DNA of 64,000 bases from Pseudopedobacter saltans DSM 12145 (GCF_000190735.1 NC_015177.1:1302001-1366000); one strand, 5' to 3'. Numbered from the stretch's first letter, positions 35,267 through 45,516 are shown. Numbers and translations: made by a program. The notes: generated by a model from the letters alone, not told the origin.

Positions 35267-35497
35267 ATGAAAACAGCCCTGCAAATAGATATAACATTTG
35301 ATCAAATCCTTTCCATAGTAAAACAGTTACCTAAACAACAAAAGATTAGGCTAACAAAAGAATTGGAAAAGGAAGTCATAGACTCTAAACTTTCTCGGTT
35401 ATTAAGCACTTTCAAAACAGAAGAGCTTAATTTAGATACAGTAAATGCTGAAGTAGAGCGTGTAAGACAAGAGATATATGATAAACAAAAGCGTTAA
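35267..35497 (+). CDS. Antitoxin-like protein of a decayed PIN toxin pair
   Basis: 76 aa from the ATG at 35267; a TTG 12 nt upstream is possible. It is helical and charged (LPKQQKIRLTKELEKEVIDS), of the size and style of small antitoxins that precede PIN-domain toxins in Bacteroidota. Its 3' end overlaps the start of the PIN reading frame by 20 nt, a normal toxin-antitoxin arrangement. The toxin reading frame is broken, so this gene is probably an orphan. Confidence 0.6.
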   Translation: MKTALQIDITFDQILSIVKQLPKQQKIRLTKELEKEVIDSKLSRLLSTFKTEELNLDTVNAEVERVRQEIYDKQKR

Positions 35498-35887
35498 AGT
35501 AATCTTTGACACTACTGTTCGGATCAGCTTGGTGAAAAGTTAGCAAAGATCAAACGACATATTGTAAACAGTAATATTACTATTGTCATAACAGATCAAT
35601 TATTAACCGAACTCAAAACTGTAACATCCAGAGAAAAACTGAAAAAATATTTTCCTAAAAATAGTGTTAAAGAATTAATTGAGCTTTTGGTAGCTATTGC
35701 AGAAAATATTGAAATCAAACCAACTCATTTTATTAACCGGGATCCTAAGGATAATTTTTTGTTAGACTTAGTTGATTTTTCAAAAGCCGATTATTTGGTA
35801 ACGGGAGATAAAGACCTGTTAGCGCATAATCCATTCAAAACGGCAAAAATTCTGACGCCAACCGAATTTGAAAACGAATTTGTATAA
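35478..35887 (+). pseudogene. Frameshifted PIN-domain toxin
   Basis: ATG at 35478 encodes MINKSVKVIFDTTVRISLVKS and stops at 35541. The expected continuation (GEKLAKIKRHIVNSNITIVI) is in another frame from 35531 to the stop at 35887. Joined, they form a PIN protein of the COG1569 type (ITDQLLTELKTV, INRDPKDNFLLDLVDFS, DYLVTGDKDLL keep the acidic residues). The usual FDTNVWIS is FDTTVRIS here, so an active-site neighbour has also changed. Frameshift plus substitution indicate decay rather than a single sequencing error, but an error cannot be excluded. Confidence 0.7.
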
Positions 35888-35890
35888 ATT

Positions 35891-37141
35891 CTATTTCGAC
35901 CTGATTGCATCTACCGGATTTAATCTGGAAGCCGTGTAAGCAGGCCAGAAACCAGAGATAACACCTATTATTACAGATATACTTATTCCTCTTATAATAT
36001 TACCGGCATTTAATACAACTTTGAAGTCGAAAAGATGGGTACTTATTTGGGTAATGCTAAAAACAAACAGAAGTCCAATTATACCTCCTAATAAAGAGAG
36101 GGCGATGGATTCGAATAAAAACTGCATCAGAATAAAATAGTTCCTTGCGCCCAGGGATTTCTGGATACCAATAATATTGGTTCGTTCCTTAACAGAAACA
36201 AACATGATGTTGGCTATACCAAAACCGCCAACTAATATGGAAAACCCTCCTATTATCCAGCCAGCTATATTGATAATAATGAACATCTGGTCTAATTGCT
36301 CTGAAAGAATAGTGCTTTTATTTAGTGCGAAATCGTCTTCCTGACTGGGTTTAAGTTTCCGGATGGACCTCATTGTCCCCCGAAGTTCATCTTCCAGCTG
36401 GTCTATGTTTAAATTTTCCTTTCCTCTAACTGTTATTTGGGGCGAATACCGATCGCTTCTGATATCTATCAGGTTACGGGCAAAATTTAAAGGAAGCACT
36501 ACATGATTATCAAAAGACATTCCCAGCATATCTTCGCCCTCCTTTTCCAAAACACCTATTACGATTACATTTCTTCCCATTAATTTGATGGTCTTCCCAA
36601 TGGCTTGCTGATTAGGAAATAAGCCATTGGCAATAGAAGCACCAATTACCGCAAGGGCACTTCCCGATTTTGATTCCGTCTCGGTAAAATAACGTCCCTC
36701 GCTAAAATCAAAAGTCCAGGTTTTATAGGCATCATGGGAAACTGCTATAACATTCGCGCCATCTATAGAATTACTTTGGTACTTTAGGGTTTTATTAGCA
36801 ATATTCAACTCGAAAGATATACCGTCTACATCATCCAGCCTCTCTTTCAATAAATTCGCCTCATCCAGATTGGCTTCGGGCCTTTGCATATATTTCCACC
36901 AGGGATATTCACCAAAACCTCCCCATGGCCATTTTTGTACAAATATTGTTTTGGAACCTAATTTATCTACGCTTTCCTGAAGCTTCCCCCGAAACGTATC
37001 AACCATAGCAAATACCGAAATAATGGTAACAATGCCTATGGTTATCCCCAATAGAGATAAAAATGTCCTTGTTTTATTTTGTCGCAAGGCATCATAAGCA
37101 AAACTTAAGCTTTCTTTTAGCAGTTTAATAAAAAGCACCAT
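35891..37141 (-). CDS. ABC transporter permease (MacB/FtsX type)
   Basis: 416 aa. One transmembrane helix lies at about 22-45 (TFLSLLGITIGIVTIISVFAM), then a large extracytoplasmic MacB-PCD domain (50-270). Three helices form the FtsX domain (about 290-410), with the family signature ERTNIIGIQKSLGARNYFILMQF and the closing ASRLNPVDAIRSK. No ATPase gene is adjacent, so its partner must be elsewhere. Such permeases work in mechanotransmission or efflux of peptides and lipoproteins. Confidence 0.88.
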   Translation of the reverse strand: MVLFIKLLKESLSFAYDALRQNKTRTFLSLLGITIGIVTIISVFAMVDTFRGKLQESVDKLGSKTIFVQKWPWGGFGEYPWWKYMQRPEANLDEANLLKERLDDVDGISFELNIANKTLKYQSNSIDGANVIAVSHDAYKTWTFDFSEGRYFTETESKSGSALAVIGASIANGLFPNQQAIGKTIKLMGRNVIVIGVLEKEGEDMLGMSFDNHVVLPLNFARNLIDIRSDRYSPQITVRGKENLNIDQLEDELRGTMRSIRKLKPSQEDDFALNKSTILSEQLDQMFIIINIAGWIIGGFSILVGGFGIANIMFVSVKERTNIIGIQKSLGARNYFILMQFLFESIALSLLGGIIGLLFVFSITQISTHLFDFKVVLNAGNIIRGISISVIIGVISGFWPAYTASRLNPVDAIRSK

Positions 37142-37270
37142 ATAACCTAAGACATAAAAAAAGGGTTTCTGTTACACCAAATCTAAACTAATGTAAATTA
37201 AGAATTCTATCCTTATAATGGATGTTTTTTTGTATTTACAATGAATTGAGGTTTTGTGAATATAATTTCG

Positions 37271-37278
37271 TAAATTTG
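37271..37278 (+). promoter_or_regulatory. Candidate -7 box for queA
   Basis: TAAATTTG fits TAnnTTTG, 27 nt before the queA ATG. A TTTTG at 37252-37256 is 14 nt upstream, closer than the usual -33 spacing. Confidence 0.4.
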
Positions 37279-37305
37279 CACTCCAAAATATTTGTCTTAA
37301 AACAT

Positions 37306-38355
37306 ATGAAACTATCGCAGTTTAAATTCCATTTACCAGATTCTTTAATAGCACATTACCCTGCTGAAACACGTGACGAATCTCGTTTAATGGTTTTGCA
37401 TAAAGATACTGGAGAAATCGAGCATAAACTATTCAAAGATGTTCTTGGTTATTTTGATGACAAGGACGTGATGATTTTAAATAATACTAAGGTATTCCCT
37501 GCTCGTTTATACGGAAATAAGGAAAAAACTGGTGCTACAATTGAAGTTTTCTTATTAAGAGAATTAAATAAGGAATTGAGATTGTGGGATGTTTTAGTAG
37601 ACCCTGCCAGAAAAATCAGAGTCGGAAATAAACTATATTTCGGCGATGACGATTTATTAGTTGCCGAAGTTGTTGACAATACTACTTCCAGAGGTAGAAC
37701 CATCAGATTCTTATTTGATGGAACTGATGAAGAATTCCGCCAGAACATCGAAATCTTAGGTGAAACTCCACTTCCTAAATACATCAAACGTAAGCCAACG
37801 GCAGAAGACAAAGAGCGCTACCAAACTATCTTCGCTAAAAACGAAGGTGCCGTTGCTGCTCCTACTGCAGGTTTACACTTTAGTAGAGAACTGATGAAAA
37901 GACTGGAGCTAAAAGGTGTTGAGTTTGCTGAAGTTACGCTACATGTTGGTTTGGGTACTTTCAGACAAGTGGAAGTTGAAGACTTGACTAAACACAAAAT
38001 GGACTCTGAGCAATTCATCATTGCTGAAAAAGATGCCAATATTGTGAACAAAGCTATTGAAGAGAAAAGGAGAATCTGTGCTGTTGGAACTACAGTAATG
38101 AGAGCTGTAGAGTCTGCAGTTTCTGCAAGCCGTACTTTGAAACCGATGAACGACTGGACTTCCAAGTTTATCTTCCCTCCTTACGATTTCAGTATCGCGA
38201 ACAGCATGATCACTAATTTCCATACTCCTGAATCAACTTTATTGATGATGGTTTCGGCTTTTGGAGGATACGAACATGTAATGCATGCTTACGAAGTAGC
38301 AGTAAAAGAAAAATACAGATTTTATAGCTACGGAGATGCTATGTTGATTATATAA
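37306..38355 (+). CDS. queA: S-adenosylmethionine:tRNA ribosyltransferase-isomerase
   Basis: 349 aa from the ATG at 37306 ([20 protein letters not shown]); a longer frame begins with a non-conserved leader. It transfers the ribose part of SAM to preQ1-tRNA, making epoxyqueuosine. Landmarks are [57 protein letters not shown] and [17 protein letters not shown]. Length is normal. A terminator follows directly. Confidence 0.95.
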   Translation: MKLSQFKFHLPDSLIAHYPAETRDESRLMVLHKDTGEIEHKLFKDVLGYFDDKDVMILNNTKVFPARLYGNKEKTGATIEVFLLRELNKELRLWDVLVDPARKIRVGNKLYFGDDDLLVAEVVDNTTSRGRTIRFLFDGTDEEFRQNIEILGETPLPKYIKRKPTAEDKERYQTIFAKNEGAVAAPTAGLHFSRELMKRLELKGVEFAEVTLHVGLGTFRQVEVEDLTKHKMDSEQFIIAEKDANIVNKAIEEKRRICAVGTTVMRAVESAVSASRTLKPMNDWTSKFIFPPYDFSIANSMITNFHTPESTLLMMVSAFGGYEHVMHAYEVAVKEKYRFYSYGDAMLII

Positions 38356-38377
38356 TCAATTTATTGATAAAAAACTT

Positions 38378-38412
38378 AAAGCCTACCCATTTTTGAGTAG
38401 GCTTTCTTTTTA
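38378..38412 (+). terminator. Intrinsic terminator after queA
   Basis: AAAGCCTAC and GTAGGCTTT form a 9-bp stem with a 10-nt loop, followed by CTTTTT. It lies 22 nt after the queA stop. Confidence 0.8.
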
Positions 38413-38435
38413 ATACTAATTCCCTATTTTTGAGC

Positions 38436-39134
38436 ATGCCCAACCAATACTTTGCTATAATAGTTGCCGGAGGATCAGGAAAAAGAATGCACAGTTCTAT
38501 TCCGAAGCAGTTTCTATTGCTTAACGGAAAGCCCATCCTTATGCACACTATAGAGAAATTCCATAAGTCATCCTATCATCCTGAAATCGTGTTGGTATTG
38601 TCGGAATCTGATATTGAATTATGGCATGAACTGACTAAAAAACATCAGTTTTCTATTCCTCATAAAATTGTCCCGGGTGGGGCTGAACGTTTTTTTTCTG
38701 TTAAAAATGGCTTAGCGATACTGGATGATTTGGCAAGCCAGGAAGAAAGTGCTATTGTTGCTATACATGATGCCGTTCGCCCACTGGTATCAATAAGTAC
38801 AATAGACAGAAGTTATGAAACTGCAAAAAAACATGGAAATGCGGTAACCGCTGTAGCTTCAAGAGATTCTGTAAGATTGCAAAATCAAAACGGAAATCAA
38901 TCTGTTTCCAGAGAAAATGTTTACTTAATACAAACGCCACAAACATTTAATTATAAACAACTTAAACAGGCTTATCTAAACAAATACAATACCAACTTTA
39001 CAGATGATGCCTCTGTTGTAGAAGCCAGTGGTTATTCCATTTTTATTGAAGAAGGTGATCAGTTTAATATAAAAATAACTTTTCCTGAAGACATTATATT
39101 TGCCGAATCTTTTCTTAAACTTAATGAAAAATAA
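38436..39134 (+). CDS. ispD: 2-C-methyl-D-erythritol 4-phosphate cytidylyltransferase
   Basis: 232 aa from the ATG at 38436 (MPNQYFAIIVAGGSGKRMHS). It makes CDP-methylerythritol in the MEP isoprenoid pathway. The nucleotide-binding loop AGGSGKRM, KQFLLLNGKPILMHTIEKF, VAIHDAVRPLVS and LIQTPQTFNYKQL are all present. The CTP-binding and metal residues are intact. The 3' end overlaps the next gene by 11 nt. Confidence 0.95.
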   Translation: MPNQYFAIIVAGGSGKRMHSSIPKQFLLLNGKPILMHTIEKFHKSSYHPEIVLVLSESDIELWHELTKKHQFSIPHKIVPGGAERFFSVKNGLAILDDLASQEESAIVAIHDAVRPLVSISTIDRSYETAKKHGNAVTAVASRDSVRLQNQNGNQSVSRENVYLIQTPQTFNYKQLKQAYLNKYNTNFTDDASVVEASGYSIFIEEGDQFNIKITFPEDIIFAESFLKLNEK

Positions 39135-39513
39135 CAACAAACTTTCTTTTGGCTTTTATCTATCAAATGGTTTAATGGGTATTCTGATATATTTATCATA
39201 CCATATTTTCCAATCTGCTTTGTTTTTAAGTATACAGCCTTATCTGCTGATTGCTTTCTTTATTGCCTACTCATTTGTAGTGTATAAAAAAACAGAATCT
39301 ATGGAAATATGGCGGTATATCCCCATAGTAGGCACTTATATCGTTTTGTTTGCCCTTGTAATGGCTTATGAATATATCAAAGGAAGAGGTTCTGAATTTT
39401 GGATTTACGAATTGCTTATTCAGTTAAGTATTGCAGGTACTTCGTTATTTATTGGATATGGTTTAGTTTATATCACGCTAAGAATTAAAGAATTAAGAAA
39501 CAACAATAAATAG
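39124..39513 (+). CDS. Small integral membrane protein, unknown function
   Basis: 129 aa from the ATG at 39124 (MKNNNKLSFGFYLSN), which overlaps the ispD stop by 11 nt; longer starts would only extend into ispD. Four transmembrane helices are visible (for example LMGILIYLSYHIFQSALFL and PYLLIAFFIAYSFVVY). No family is recognised. It is probably co-transcribed with ispD and ends at a shared hairpin terminator. Confidence 0.72.
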   Translation: MKNNNKLSFGFYLSNGLMGILIYLSYHIFQSALFLSIQPYLLIAFFIAYSFVVYKKTESMEIWRYIPIVGTYIVLFALVMAYEYIKGRGSEFWIYELLIQLSIAGTSLFIGYGLVYITLRIKELRNNNK

Positions 39514-39545
39514 AAAAGCCTTCTTTAAAAGAAGGCTTTTCTATT
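39514..39545. terminator. Bidirectional terminator
   Basis: AAAAGCCTTCTT, TAA loop and AAGAAGGCTTTT form a perfect 12-bp stem with A and T tracts on either side. It lies between the converging genes 39124-39513 and 39550-39699. Confidence 0.85.
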
Positions 39546-39549
39546 TGTG

Positions 39550-39699
39550 TTATGCTCCTCGGATTACCCTCAATAATACGGCTATTATAGCAATAACCAG
39601 TAAAATGTGAATCAATCCTCCACCAAAAGGTGTTACAAATGCTCCGAAAATCCAAATTATCACTAGAATAATTGCGATTAAATAAAGTAAGTTTCCCAT
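39550..39699 (-). CDS. Lmo0937-family small membrane protein
   Basis: 49 aa, found by reading the minus strand; ATG at 39699, TAA at 39550. The sequence begins MGNLLYLIAIILVIIWIFGA and continues with a glycine-rich turn (TPFGGG) and a second helix (ILLVIAIIAVLLRVIRG). This two-helix plan with the central glycines is that of the lmo0937/DUF5670 family, found in many phyla and often stress-linked. It stands alone, in front of an AT-rich promoter region. Confidence 0.8.
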   Translation of the reverse strand: MGNLLYLIAIILVIIWIFGAFVTPFGGGLIHILLVIAIIAVLLRVIRGA

Positions 39700-39821
39700 A
39701 GTTAATTAGATGATTTTAGTTAAGTTATTAATATACTTAACTATATATCTAAAACCAGGCCAAATTACTCGATTGAAGAAAAAACATTAAACCAGGATTC
39801 GTAACCGTTTTAAGGTGAAAT

Positions 39822-39846
39822 AAAAAAAGCGCCAACCAGGCGCTTT
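39822..39846 (-). terminator. Intrinsic terminator after fabV
   Basis: AAAGCGCC, AACCA loop and GGCGCTTT, followed on the minus strand by a run of T. It lies 20 nt after the fabV stop. Confidence 0.8.
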
Positions 39847-39866
39847 CCTTTAAATCATCTATACTA

Positions 39867-41057
39867 TTATTGTAAATTAGGTATTTCTACAATCTCATTT
39901 ACATCTTTATCATAATCTATTCCAGGAAGTTCAAATCCGAAAAGATTAAAGAAATCTACTCTATAGCCTTCCAAATCTCCTATCTCGGCAAGATTTTCTG
40001 TAGTTGCTTCGTCCCAAAGCTTAGCAACCTCAGCCTGTACATCTTCTCTCATTTCCCAATCATCTATTCTGATTCTGCCTTTTTCGTCAACAGGAACCTG
40101 ACCATCACTATAAAGCCTATCTTTAAACAGTCTGCCAATTTGTTCTATACATCCTTCATGGATTCCTTTTGCCTTCATCACTTTAAACAGTAGAGACATA
40201 TATAAAGGAATTACAGGAATTGCAGAACTTGCCTGTGTAACCAATGCTTTATTTACAGAAACATAAGCTTCACCGTGGATATCTTTTAGACTATCGGCAA
40301 TTGTAAACGCTGTCGCTTCCAAATCATCTTTTGCACGGCCAATTGTACCTTTTCTGTAAACGGCTTCTGTTAATTTGGGACCGATATAAGAATATGCGAC
40401 TGTCTTGGCACCATCAGCTAAGACACCAGCCTCTTTCATAGCATCAATCCACATTTTCCAATCCTCTCCTCCCATAACTGCGATTGTATTCTCAATCTCT
40501 TCTTCATTTGCAGGATTAATTGTTACTGTAGATACATTTCCGCTATGAAAATCTACTGTTTTATTGCTAAAAGTAGTTCCAATAGGCTTTAACACAGAGT
40601 TATAGGTAACACCTGTAACCGGATGAGTTCTTCTTGGTGACGCCAAGCTATAAATAACCAAATCAATCTGACCTAAATCTTTTTTGATTAAATCTATTGT
40701 TTGTTGTTTTATCTCATTCGAGAAAGCATCTCCATTGATACTTTTAGCATATAATCCTGCTTCCAGAGCATATTTCTCGAAAGCAGCAGAATTATACCAA
40801 CCTGGTGATGCAGGTTTACCTTCGGCAGAAGGCTTTTCAAAAAACACGCCGATTGTAGATGCACCAGAACCGAATGCGCTCGTTATTCTGGATGCCAGAC
40901 CGAAACCTGTAGAAGCCCCGATAACCAGAACTCTCTTAGGCCCGTTATTTGGTCCAAGACCTTTTATATAATTAATCTGATTAAGAACGTTACGATCACA
41001 ACCTTCCGGGTGTGAAGTGAGGCAAATAAAACCTCTTACTCTTGGTGTAATAATCAT
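39867..41057 (-). CDS. fabV: Enoyl-ACP/trans-2-enoyl-CoA reductase FabV
   Basis: 396 aa, the family length. It carries out the NADH-dependent last reduction of fatty-acid elongation and is the triclosan-tolerant type. The N-terminus [20 protein letters not shown], the cofactor loop [31 protein letters not shown] and the catalytic Tyr...Lys segment in [14 protein letters not shown] match FabV. I found no other enoyl reductase gene in the window. Confidence 0.94.
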   Translation of the reverse strand: MIITPRVRGFICLTSHPEGCDRNVLNQINYIKGLGPNNGPKRVLVIGASTGFGLASRITSAFGSGASTIGVFFEKPSAEGKPASPGWYNSAAFEKYALEAGLYAKSINGDAFSNEIKQQTIDLIKKDLGQIDLVIYSLASPRRTHPVTGVTYNSVLKPIGTTFSNKTVDFHSGNVSTVTINPANEEEIENTIAVMGGEDWKMWIDAMKEAGVLADGAKTVAYSYIGPKLTEAVYRKGTIGRAKDDLEATAFTIADSLKDIHGEAYVSVNKALVTQASSAIPVIPLYMSLLFKVMKAKGIHEGCIEQIGRLFKDRLYSDGQVPVDEKGRIRIDDWEMREDVQAEVAKLWDEATTENLAEIGDLEGYRVDFFNLFGFELPGIDYDKDVNEIVEIPNLQ

Positions 41058-41186
41058 GAAATGTCTTTTTATTTAACAATATTCAATAAATTCTATTTTA
41101 TAAACAGAGTCGCAAATCTACTGTATTTTGAGATAAGTAGAGATGAAATCTAAATTATAAAAAATAAAGCATTAATTACTAAGTGA

Positions 41187-42098
41187 TTAAATCTCAAATA
41201 CCTGTCCCTGATTCGCTATTTGGGTATTACTAAATACGCTTCTGGCTTCCTGCAACAATGCTCCCAGATCTTTATATCTCGCAGAAAAATGCCCTATTAA
41301 AAGTTTTTTCGCACCAATTTTCTTCGCTACCGTCGCCGCTTCCAGGGCGGTTGAATGATGGGTTTCCTTAGCTCTATCTATCATATCATGAAGAAATGTA
41401 GCTTCGTGATATAAAGTGTCCACCTTAGTTAGTTTATTGATATAGCGCTCATCAAGAAGGGTATCAGAACAATAAGCATAGGCTTTCGGGACATCCGCTT
41501 CTGTAGTTAGGTCGAAAGCTTTATAAACATACCCTGAACTGTCCGTATAATCTATACCTCTTTTTATCAAAGGATAATATTCGGGTGGAATATTTAGCTT
41601 TTCTACCTTCTCTTTTAATATTTTTCTTTGGCGTTGTTTCTCCCTAACAATAAATCCCGTACACGGTATTCTATGATTTAAGGGAATAGTCTCCACAGTA
41701 AAATCTCTTGTTTCGTAAACTAATCCAGTATTATTGGGATCTAAAGCTGTAAAGTTTAAGTCGAATATCAGTCTTGTATCAGAATATTTAAGCTGTATCT
41801 GTATAATATCCAATAATCCCTGAGGGCCAAACAGATTCAAGGGTTTCCTTCTTCCATTCAGATTCATAGAAGATATTAAACCGATTAAACCGAAGAAATG
41901 ATCCCCATGTAAATGACTAATAAAAATATCACTTATCCGGTTATACTTGATTTCATACAACAACATCTGCTGCTGGGTTCCTTCCCCACAATCAATCATG
42001 AGTAGAGACTCATTGATATTTAAGATTTGTGAAGTTGGGTTTCTACTGAAAATAGGCGTAGCAGAGCTGTTGCCCAAAATGGTAACCTCAAACTTCAT
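41187..42098 (-). CDS. rnz: Ribonuclease Z
   Basis: 303 aa. A metallo-beta-lactamase fold with the zinc motif ISHLHGDHFFGLIG near residue 60, MIDCGEGTQQQML before it and GIDYTD, YCSDTLLDE and HSTALEAA later. It cleaves the 3' trailer of tRNA precursors. It lies 26 nt downstream of the STAS gene on the same strand, an arrangement I believe is common in Bacteroidota. Confidence 0.94.
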   Translation of the reverse strand: MKFEVTILGNSSATPIFSRNPTSQILNINESLLMIDCGEGTQQQMLLYEIKYNRISDIFISHLHGDHFFGLIGLISSMNLNGRRKPLNLFGPQGLLDIIQIQLKYSDTRLIFDLNFTALDPNNTGLVYETRDFTVETIPLNHRIPCTGFIVREKQRQRKILKEKVEKLNIPPEYYPLIKRGIDYTDSSGYVYKAFDLTTEADVPKAYAYCSDTLLDERYINKLTKVDTLYHEATFLHDMIDRAKETHHSTALEAATVAKKIGAKKLLIGHFSARYKDLGALLQEARSVFSNTQIANQGQVFEI

Positions 42099-42124
42099 AT
42101 TCTCCGTATTAAGATAAATTCTAT

Positions 42125-42502
42125 TTAAGATTGCTCGCGATTAAGCTCTTTCTCTATTTCTTCCATAAAAATTATATCTATGGCTTCTTCTACCTTAGGC
42201 ACCGCGGTTATGATGGTATCTAATTGAGAAATTGATAAGAGCCTGGACACCGCATCGCTTAAACCTGTTAGTATAAATACCCCATCAGAGTTTTTACACA
42301 ATCTGTGTCCAACCAGGATACTGCTTAAACCAGATGAATCTACATATTTTACAGCAGATAAATCCAAGATTATATTTCTTTGACCTTCTGTATTTGTTAG
42401 AATCAACTCCGATTTTAGCTGAGGAGATACCAAAGTATTCAACTTGGGTTCTTCCAGTTTTATCAGAACATACTTTTCGTGTTTATCGACAGAAAATTTC
42501 AT
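42125..42502 (-). CDS. STAS-domain anti-sigma-factor antagonist
   Basis: 125 aa. A single STAS domain with the phosphorylatable Ser in LSAVKYVDSSGLSSILVG (about 48-65). Such proteins release a partner protein or kinase when unphosphorylated. No kinase or phosphatase partner is in the window. The gene precedes rnz by 26 nt. Confidence 0.88.
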   Translation of the reverse strand: MKFSVDKHEKYVLIKLEEPKLNTLVSPQLKSELILTNTEGQRNIILDLSAVKYVDSSGLSSILVGHRLCKNSDGVFILTGLSDAVSRLLSISQLDTIITAVPKVEEAIDIIFMEEIEKELNREQS

Positions 42503-42577
42503 ACGGTTTGGATTTTCCGCAAAATACTAAATTTATATTAAAACACTGCAGCTGCAAAATTAAACTTAAATAGCAGG

Positions 42578-43522
42578 CTACAGTTTATTTAATGCAAAAA
42601 TAATGTTTTCTTCTACTCTTTTATAAACATTATCTGTGCCAGCTTTTATAAATTTTTCGCCAGTAATTTTCTCGTATAGCTCTATATATCTTTCGGAGAT
42701 TGCTTCTACTCTTTCGGCATTCATTTCAGGAACCTGTTGTCCTTCTTTTCCCTGAAAGCCATTTTCGATAAGCCACCTTCTTACAAATTCTTTGGAAAGC
42801 TGTTTTTGAGGTTCGCCTTTTGCCTGTAGCTCCTCGTATCCTTCTTTATAAAAATAACGTGAAGAATCTGGTGTATGTATCTCGTCAATCAGGTATATAG
42901 TTCCTTCTGTTTTTCCAAATTCATATTTTGTATCTACCAGAATAAGCCCTTGTGAAGCTGCAATCTCGGTACCTCTTTGATAAAGCTTTCTGGTATAATT
43001 CTCTAATTGAATATAATCCGCTTCGGTTACAATACCTCTTTTTAGGATTTCTTCTCTTGAAATATCTTCATCATGTCCGACAGCTGCTTTAGTTGTTGGG
43101 GTTATAATGGGTTCAGGAAGCTTATCATTTTCTTTAAGTCCTTCGGGTAAAGCTACCCCACATAATTCGCGCTTACCTGCGGCATATTCTCTTGCAACAT
43201 GCCCTGCCAGATATCCCCTAATTACCATCTCTACTTTAAACGGTTCGCATATTCTTCCTATTGTAACGTTTGCGTCCGGCACAGTAACGACCCAGTTGGG
43301 AACTATATCCTTTGTTGCGTTAAGAAATTTAGCCGCTATTTGATTTAAAACTTGTCCCTTAAACGGAATGGGTTCGGGCAAAACTACATCGAAAGCGGAA
43401 ATACGATCTGTAACTACCATTACCAGATATTTATTATCAATGGTATAAACGTCTCTAACTTTTCCTTTATAAAAACTGGTCTGTCCCGGAAAATTGAAGT
43501 TTGTTTCTTTTATTGCTTTCAT
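42578..43522 (-). CDS. purC: SAICAR synthase
   Basis: 314 aa, the longer form usual in Bacteroidota. ATP-dependent condensation of CAIR with aspartate in purine synthesis. Conserved pieces are [68 protein letters not shown] and [13 protein letters not shown]. All substrate-binding regions are present. It lies downstream of phoH by 90 nt. Confidence 0.95.
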   Translation of the reverse strand: MKAIKETNFNFPGQTSFYKGKVRDVYTIDNKYLVMVVTDRISAFDVVLPEPIPFKGQVLNQIAAKFLNATKDIVPNWVVTVPDANVTIGRICEPFKVEMVIRGYLAGHVAREYAAGKRELCGVALPEGLKENDKLPEPIITPTTKAAVGHDEDISREEILKRGIVTEADYIQLENYTRKLYQRGTEIAASQGLILVDTKYEFGKTEGTIYLIDEIHTPDSSRYFYKEGYEELQAKGEPQKQLSKEFVRRWLIENGFQGKEGQQVPEMNAERVEAISERYIELYEKITGEKFIKAGTDNVYKRVEENIIFALNKL

Positions 43523-43612
43523 TCTTTTTTTAGTAGTGAGTATTAGGAATTGAGTAATGAGTTTAAAACCTTATACATTAAATAGGTATCGCACTCTCAA
43601 CTAAATCTACAA

Positions 43613-44572
43613 TTACTGTATATCTCCGTAGGCTTCAAGTATCCGTTTAACCAATTTATGTCGCACAACATCTTCTCCACTTAGATATATAATGCTGATT
43701 CCTTTAATACCTTCCAATATTCTAAGTCCATTGAATAATCCAGACTGTTGCTTTTTCGGCAGATCTATCTGGGTAACATCACCGGTTACAATAAATTTGG
43801 CCGATGGTCCCATACGCGTTAGAAACATTTTCAATTGCATGTCTGTAGCATTCTGCGCTTCATCCAGGATAACGAAACAATTATCTAAAGTTCGCCCTCT
43901 CATGAATGCCAACGGAGCTATTTCGATCGTCCTGTTCTCTATGTACGTTTTCAAACGCTCTGCCGGAAGCATATCATCCAAAGCATCATAAAGCGGCCTT
44001 AAATATGGGTCAACCTTTTCTTTCAGATCTCCAGGTAAAAAACCAAGGTTTTCTCCAGCTTCAACAGCTGGTCTGGTTAAAATTATTCGTTTTACTTCTT
44101 TGTTTTTTAAAGCCCGTACAGCTAAAGCAACCGCAGTATAGGTTTTACCGGTACCAGCAGGACCTATCGCAAACATGATATCGTTTTCAACAATACTGCT
44201 CACCATTCTTCTTTGGTTAGCTGTTCTTGCTTTTATCAAAAGTCCATTCTGGCCATAAACAATAACTTCCGACGATCCTCCTCTTCCGCTCTGTGTAGCC
44301 TCTTCTTTTGTAATTACAGCATCTTCTCCGAGTATATTTTCAATATCCCCCGTCGATAAATTCTGGTACTTATCTAAATGATTGATTATTGCTGTAATTT
44401 TTTGGTTAAATCTCTTAAGCTCTTTTTCGTCTCCCAGGGCTTTAAGTTCGTCGCCTCTTGAGACAATTTTTAGTTTTGGAAATGAACGCTTTATCAGTTC
44501 AAAGTATTCATTATTTGGGCCCCATAATATCAATGGGTTTACTGTTTCTAAGGTAATTTTAAGTTCGTTCAA
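43613..44572 (-). CDS. phoH: PhoH-family ATPase
   Basis: 319 aa. The start is TTG at 44572, preceded by an in-frame stop, so no ATG is available. Walker A is AIGPAGTGKTYTAVALA at about 136-152 and Walker B is NCFVILDEAQNATDMQLK, followed by the sensor FIVTGDVTQIDLP. PhoH proteins are RNA-binding ATPases linked to RNA processing with YbeY. YbeY itself is not nearby. Confidence 0.93.
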   Translation of the reverse strand: MNELKITLETVNPLILWGPNNEYFELIKRSFPKLKIVSRGDELKALGDEKELKRFNQKITAIINHLDKYQNLSTGDIENILGEDAVITKEEATQSGRGGSSEVIVYGQNGLLIKARTANQRRMVSSIVENDIMFAIGPAGTGKTYTAVALAVRALKNKEVKRIILTRPAVEAGENLGFLPGDLKEKVDPYLRPLYDALDDMLPAERLKTYIENRTIEIAPLAFMRGRTLDNCFVILDEAQNATDMQLKMFLTRMGPSAKFIVTGDVTQIDLPKKQQSGLFNGLRILEGIKGISIIYLSGEDVVRHKLVKRILEAYGDIQ

Positions 44573-44675
44573 GCTTTACTTTTTAATGTTTTGAGTATGT
44601 TATGTAAATTAAAAACTTAATTTTGCGCTACTCGTTCTTGTAATGCAAGAATAAGAATAAATATTCACAAATTTA

Positions 44676-45452
44676 ATGGCAATTATCACTTTAACCACAG
44701 ATTTAGGGTATAAAGATTTTTACCAAGCGGCGCTCAAAGGCAGTATCTTAAGTACATTGCCTAATGTGAATATTATTGATATTACACACGAAATCCAGGC
44801 ATTCAATATTTCAAGAGCAGCATTTATTTTAAAAAATTGTTTTTCATATTTCCCTAAAAACACGGTTCATTTAATCGGGATTGATACGGTTTACAGTGAA
44901 GACAACAAATATATTGCCGTAAAATATCGCGATCACTTCTTTGTGGGCTCCGATAACGGGATTTTTTCATTGATTTTTGACGAGGAACCTCAAGAAATTG
45001 TGGAAATAAATATCATGCAGGATTTAAAGTTTCTGCATTTTCCATTAGCGGATATCTTTGTAAAAGCTGCTTGTCATTTGGCGGCCGGTGGTTCACTGAA
45101 AGAAATAGGTATCCCTACAGATGGCGTGGAAGAAAGAATGAGCCTGCAGCCGATTATCGAATCTGACCAGATTAAGGGCAGTGTTATTTTTGTTGATTCT
45201 TTTCAGAACGTCGTTACTAACGTAACCAAAGATTTATTTACTAAAGTACAGCAAGGTAGAAAATTCACCCTTTCTTTTAGAAGGAATGAGACAATCAACC
45301 AGCTAAGCTGGCATTATAATGAAGTTCCTGAAGGCGAAAAGCTTTGTTTGTTTGGTATTTCCGATCATCTGGAAATAGCAATTAATAAAGGAAATGCCAG
45401 CGGTTTACTGGGGCTAAATATGGGAGATATTGTGAGAATAGATTTTCACTAA
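44676..45452 (+). CDS. SAM hydrolase / SAM hydroxide adenosyltransferase (DUF62 family)
   Basis: 258 aa. The N-terminus IITLTTDLGYKDFYQAALKG carries the DUF62 Asp residues, followed by NIIDITHEIQAFNISRAAF and FFVGSDNGIFSLIF. The C-terminal barrel has VIFVDSFQNVVTNVT. The family splits S-adenosylmethionine to adenosine and methionine using hydroxide. It is divergent from phoH. A strong terminator follows. Confidence 0.88.
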   Translation: MAIITLTTDLGYKDFYQAALKGSILSTLPNVNIIDITHEIQAFNISRAAFILKNCFSYFPKNTVHLIGIDTVYSEDNKYIAVKYRDHFFVGSDNGIFSLIFDEEPQEIVEINIMQDLKFLHFPLADIFVKAACHLAAGGSLKEIGIPTDGVEERMSLQPIIESDQIKGSVIFVDSFQNVVTNVTKDLFTKVQQGRKFTLSFRRNETINQLSWHYNEVPEGEKLCLFGISDHLEIAINKGNASGLLGLNMGDIVRIDFH

Positions 45453-45466
45453 AAACTCTGGTAAAT

Positions 45467-45501
45467 AAAAAAGCCGCGTATTTATGATACGCGGCTTTTT
45501 T
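45467..45501. terminator. Bidirectional terminator between SAM hydrolase gene and guaB
   Basis: AAAAAAGCCGCGTA, TTTATGA loop and TACGCGGCTTTTTT form a perfect stem with flanking A and T tracts between converging genes. Confidence 0.88.
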
Positions 45502-45516
45502 ATATTTCTACTCTAA

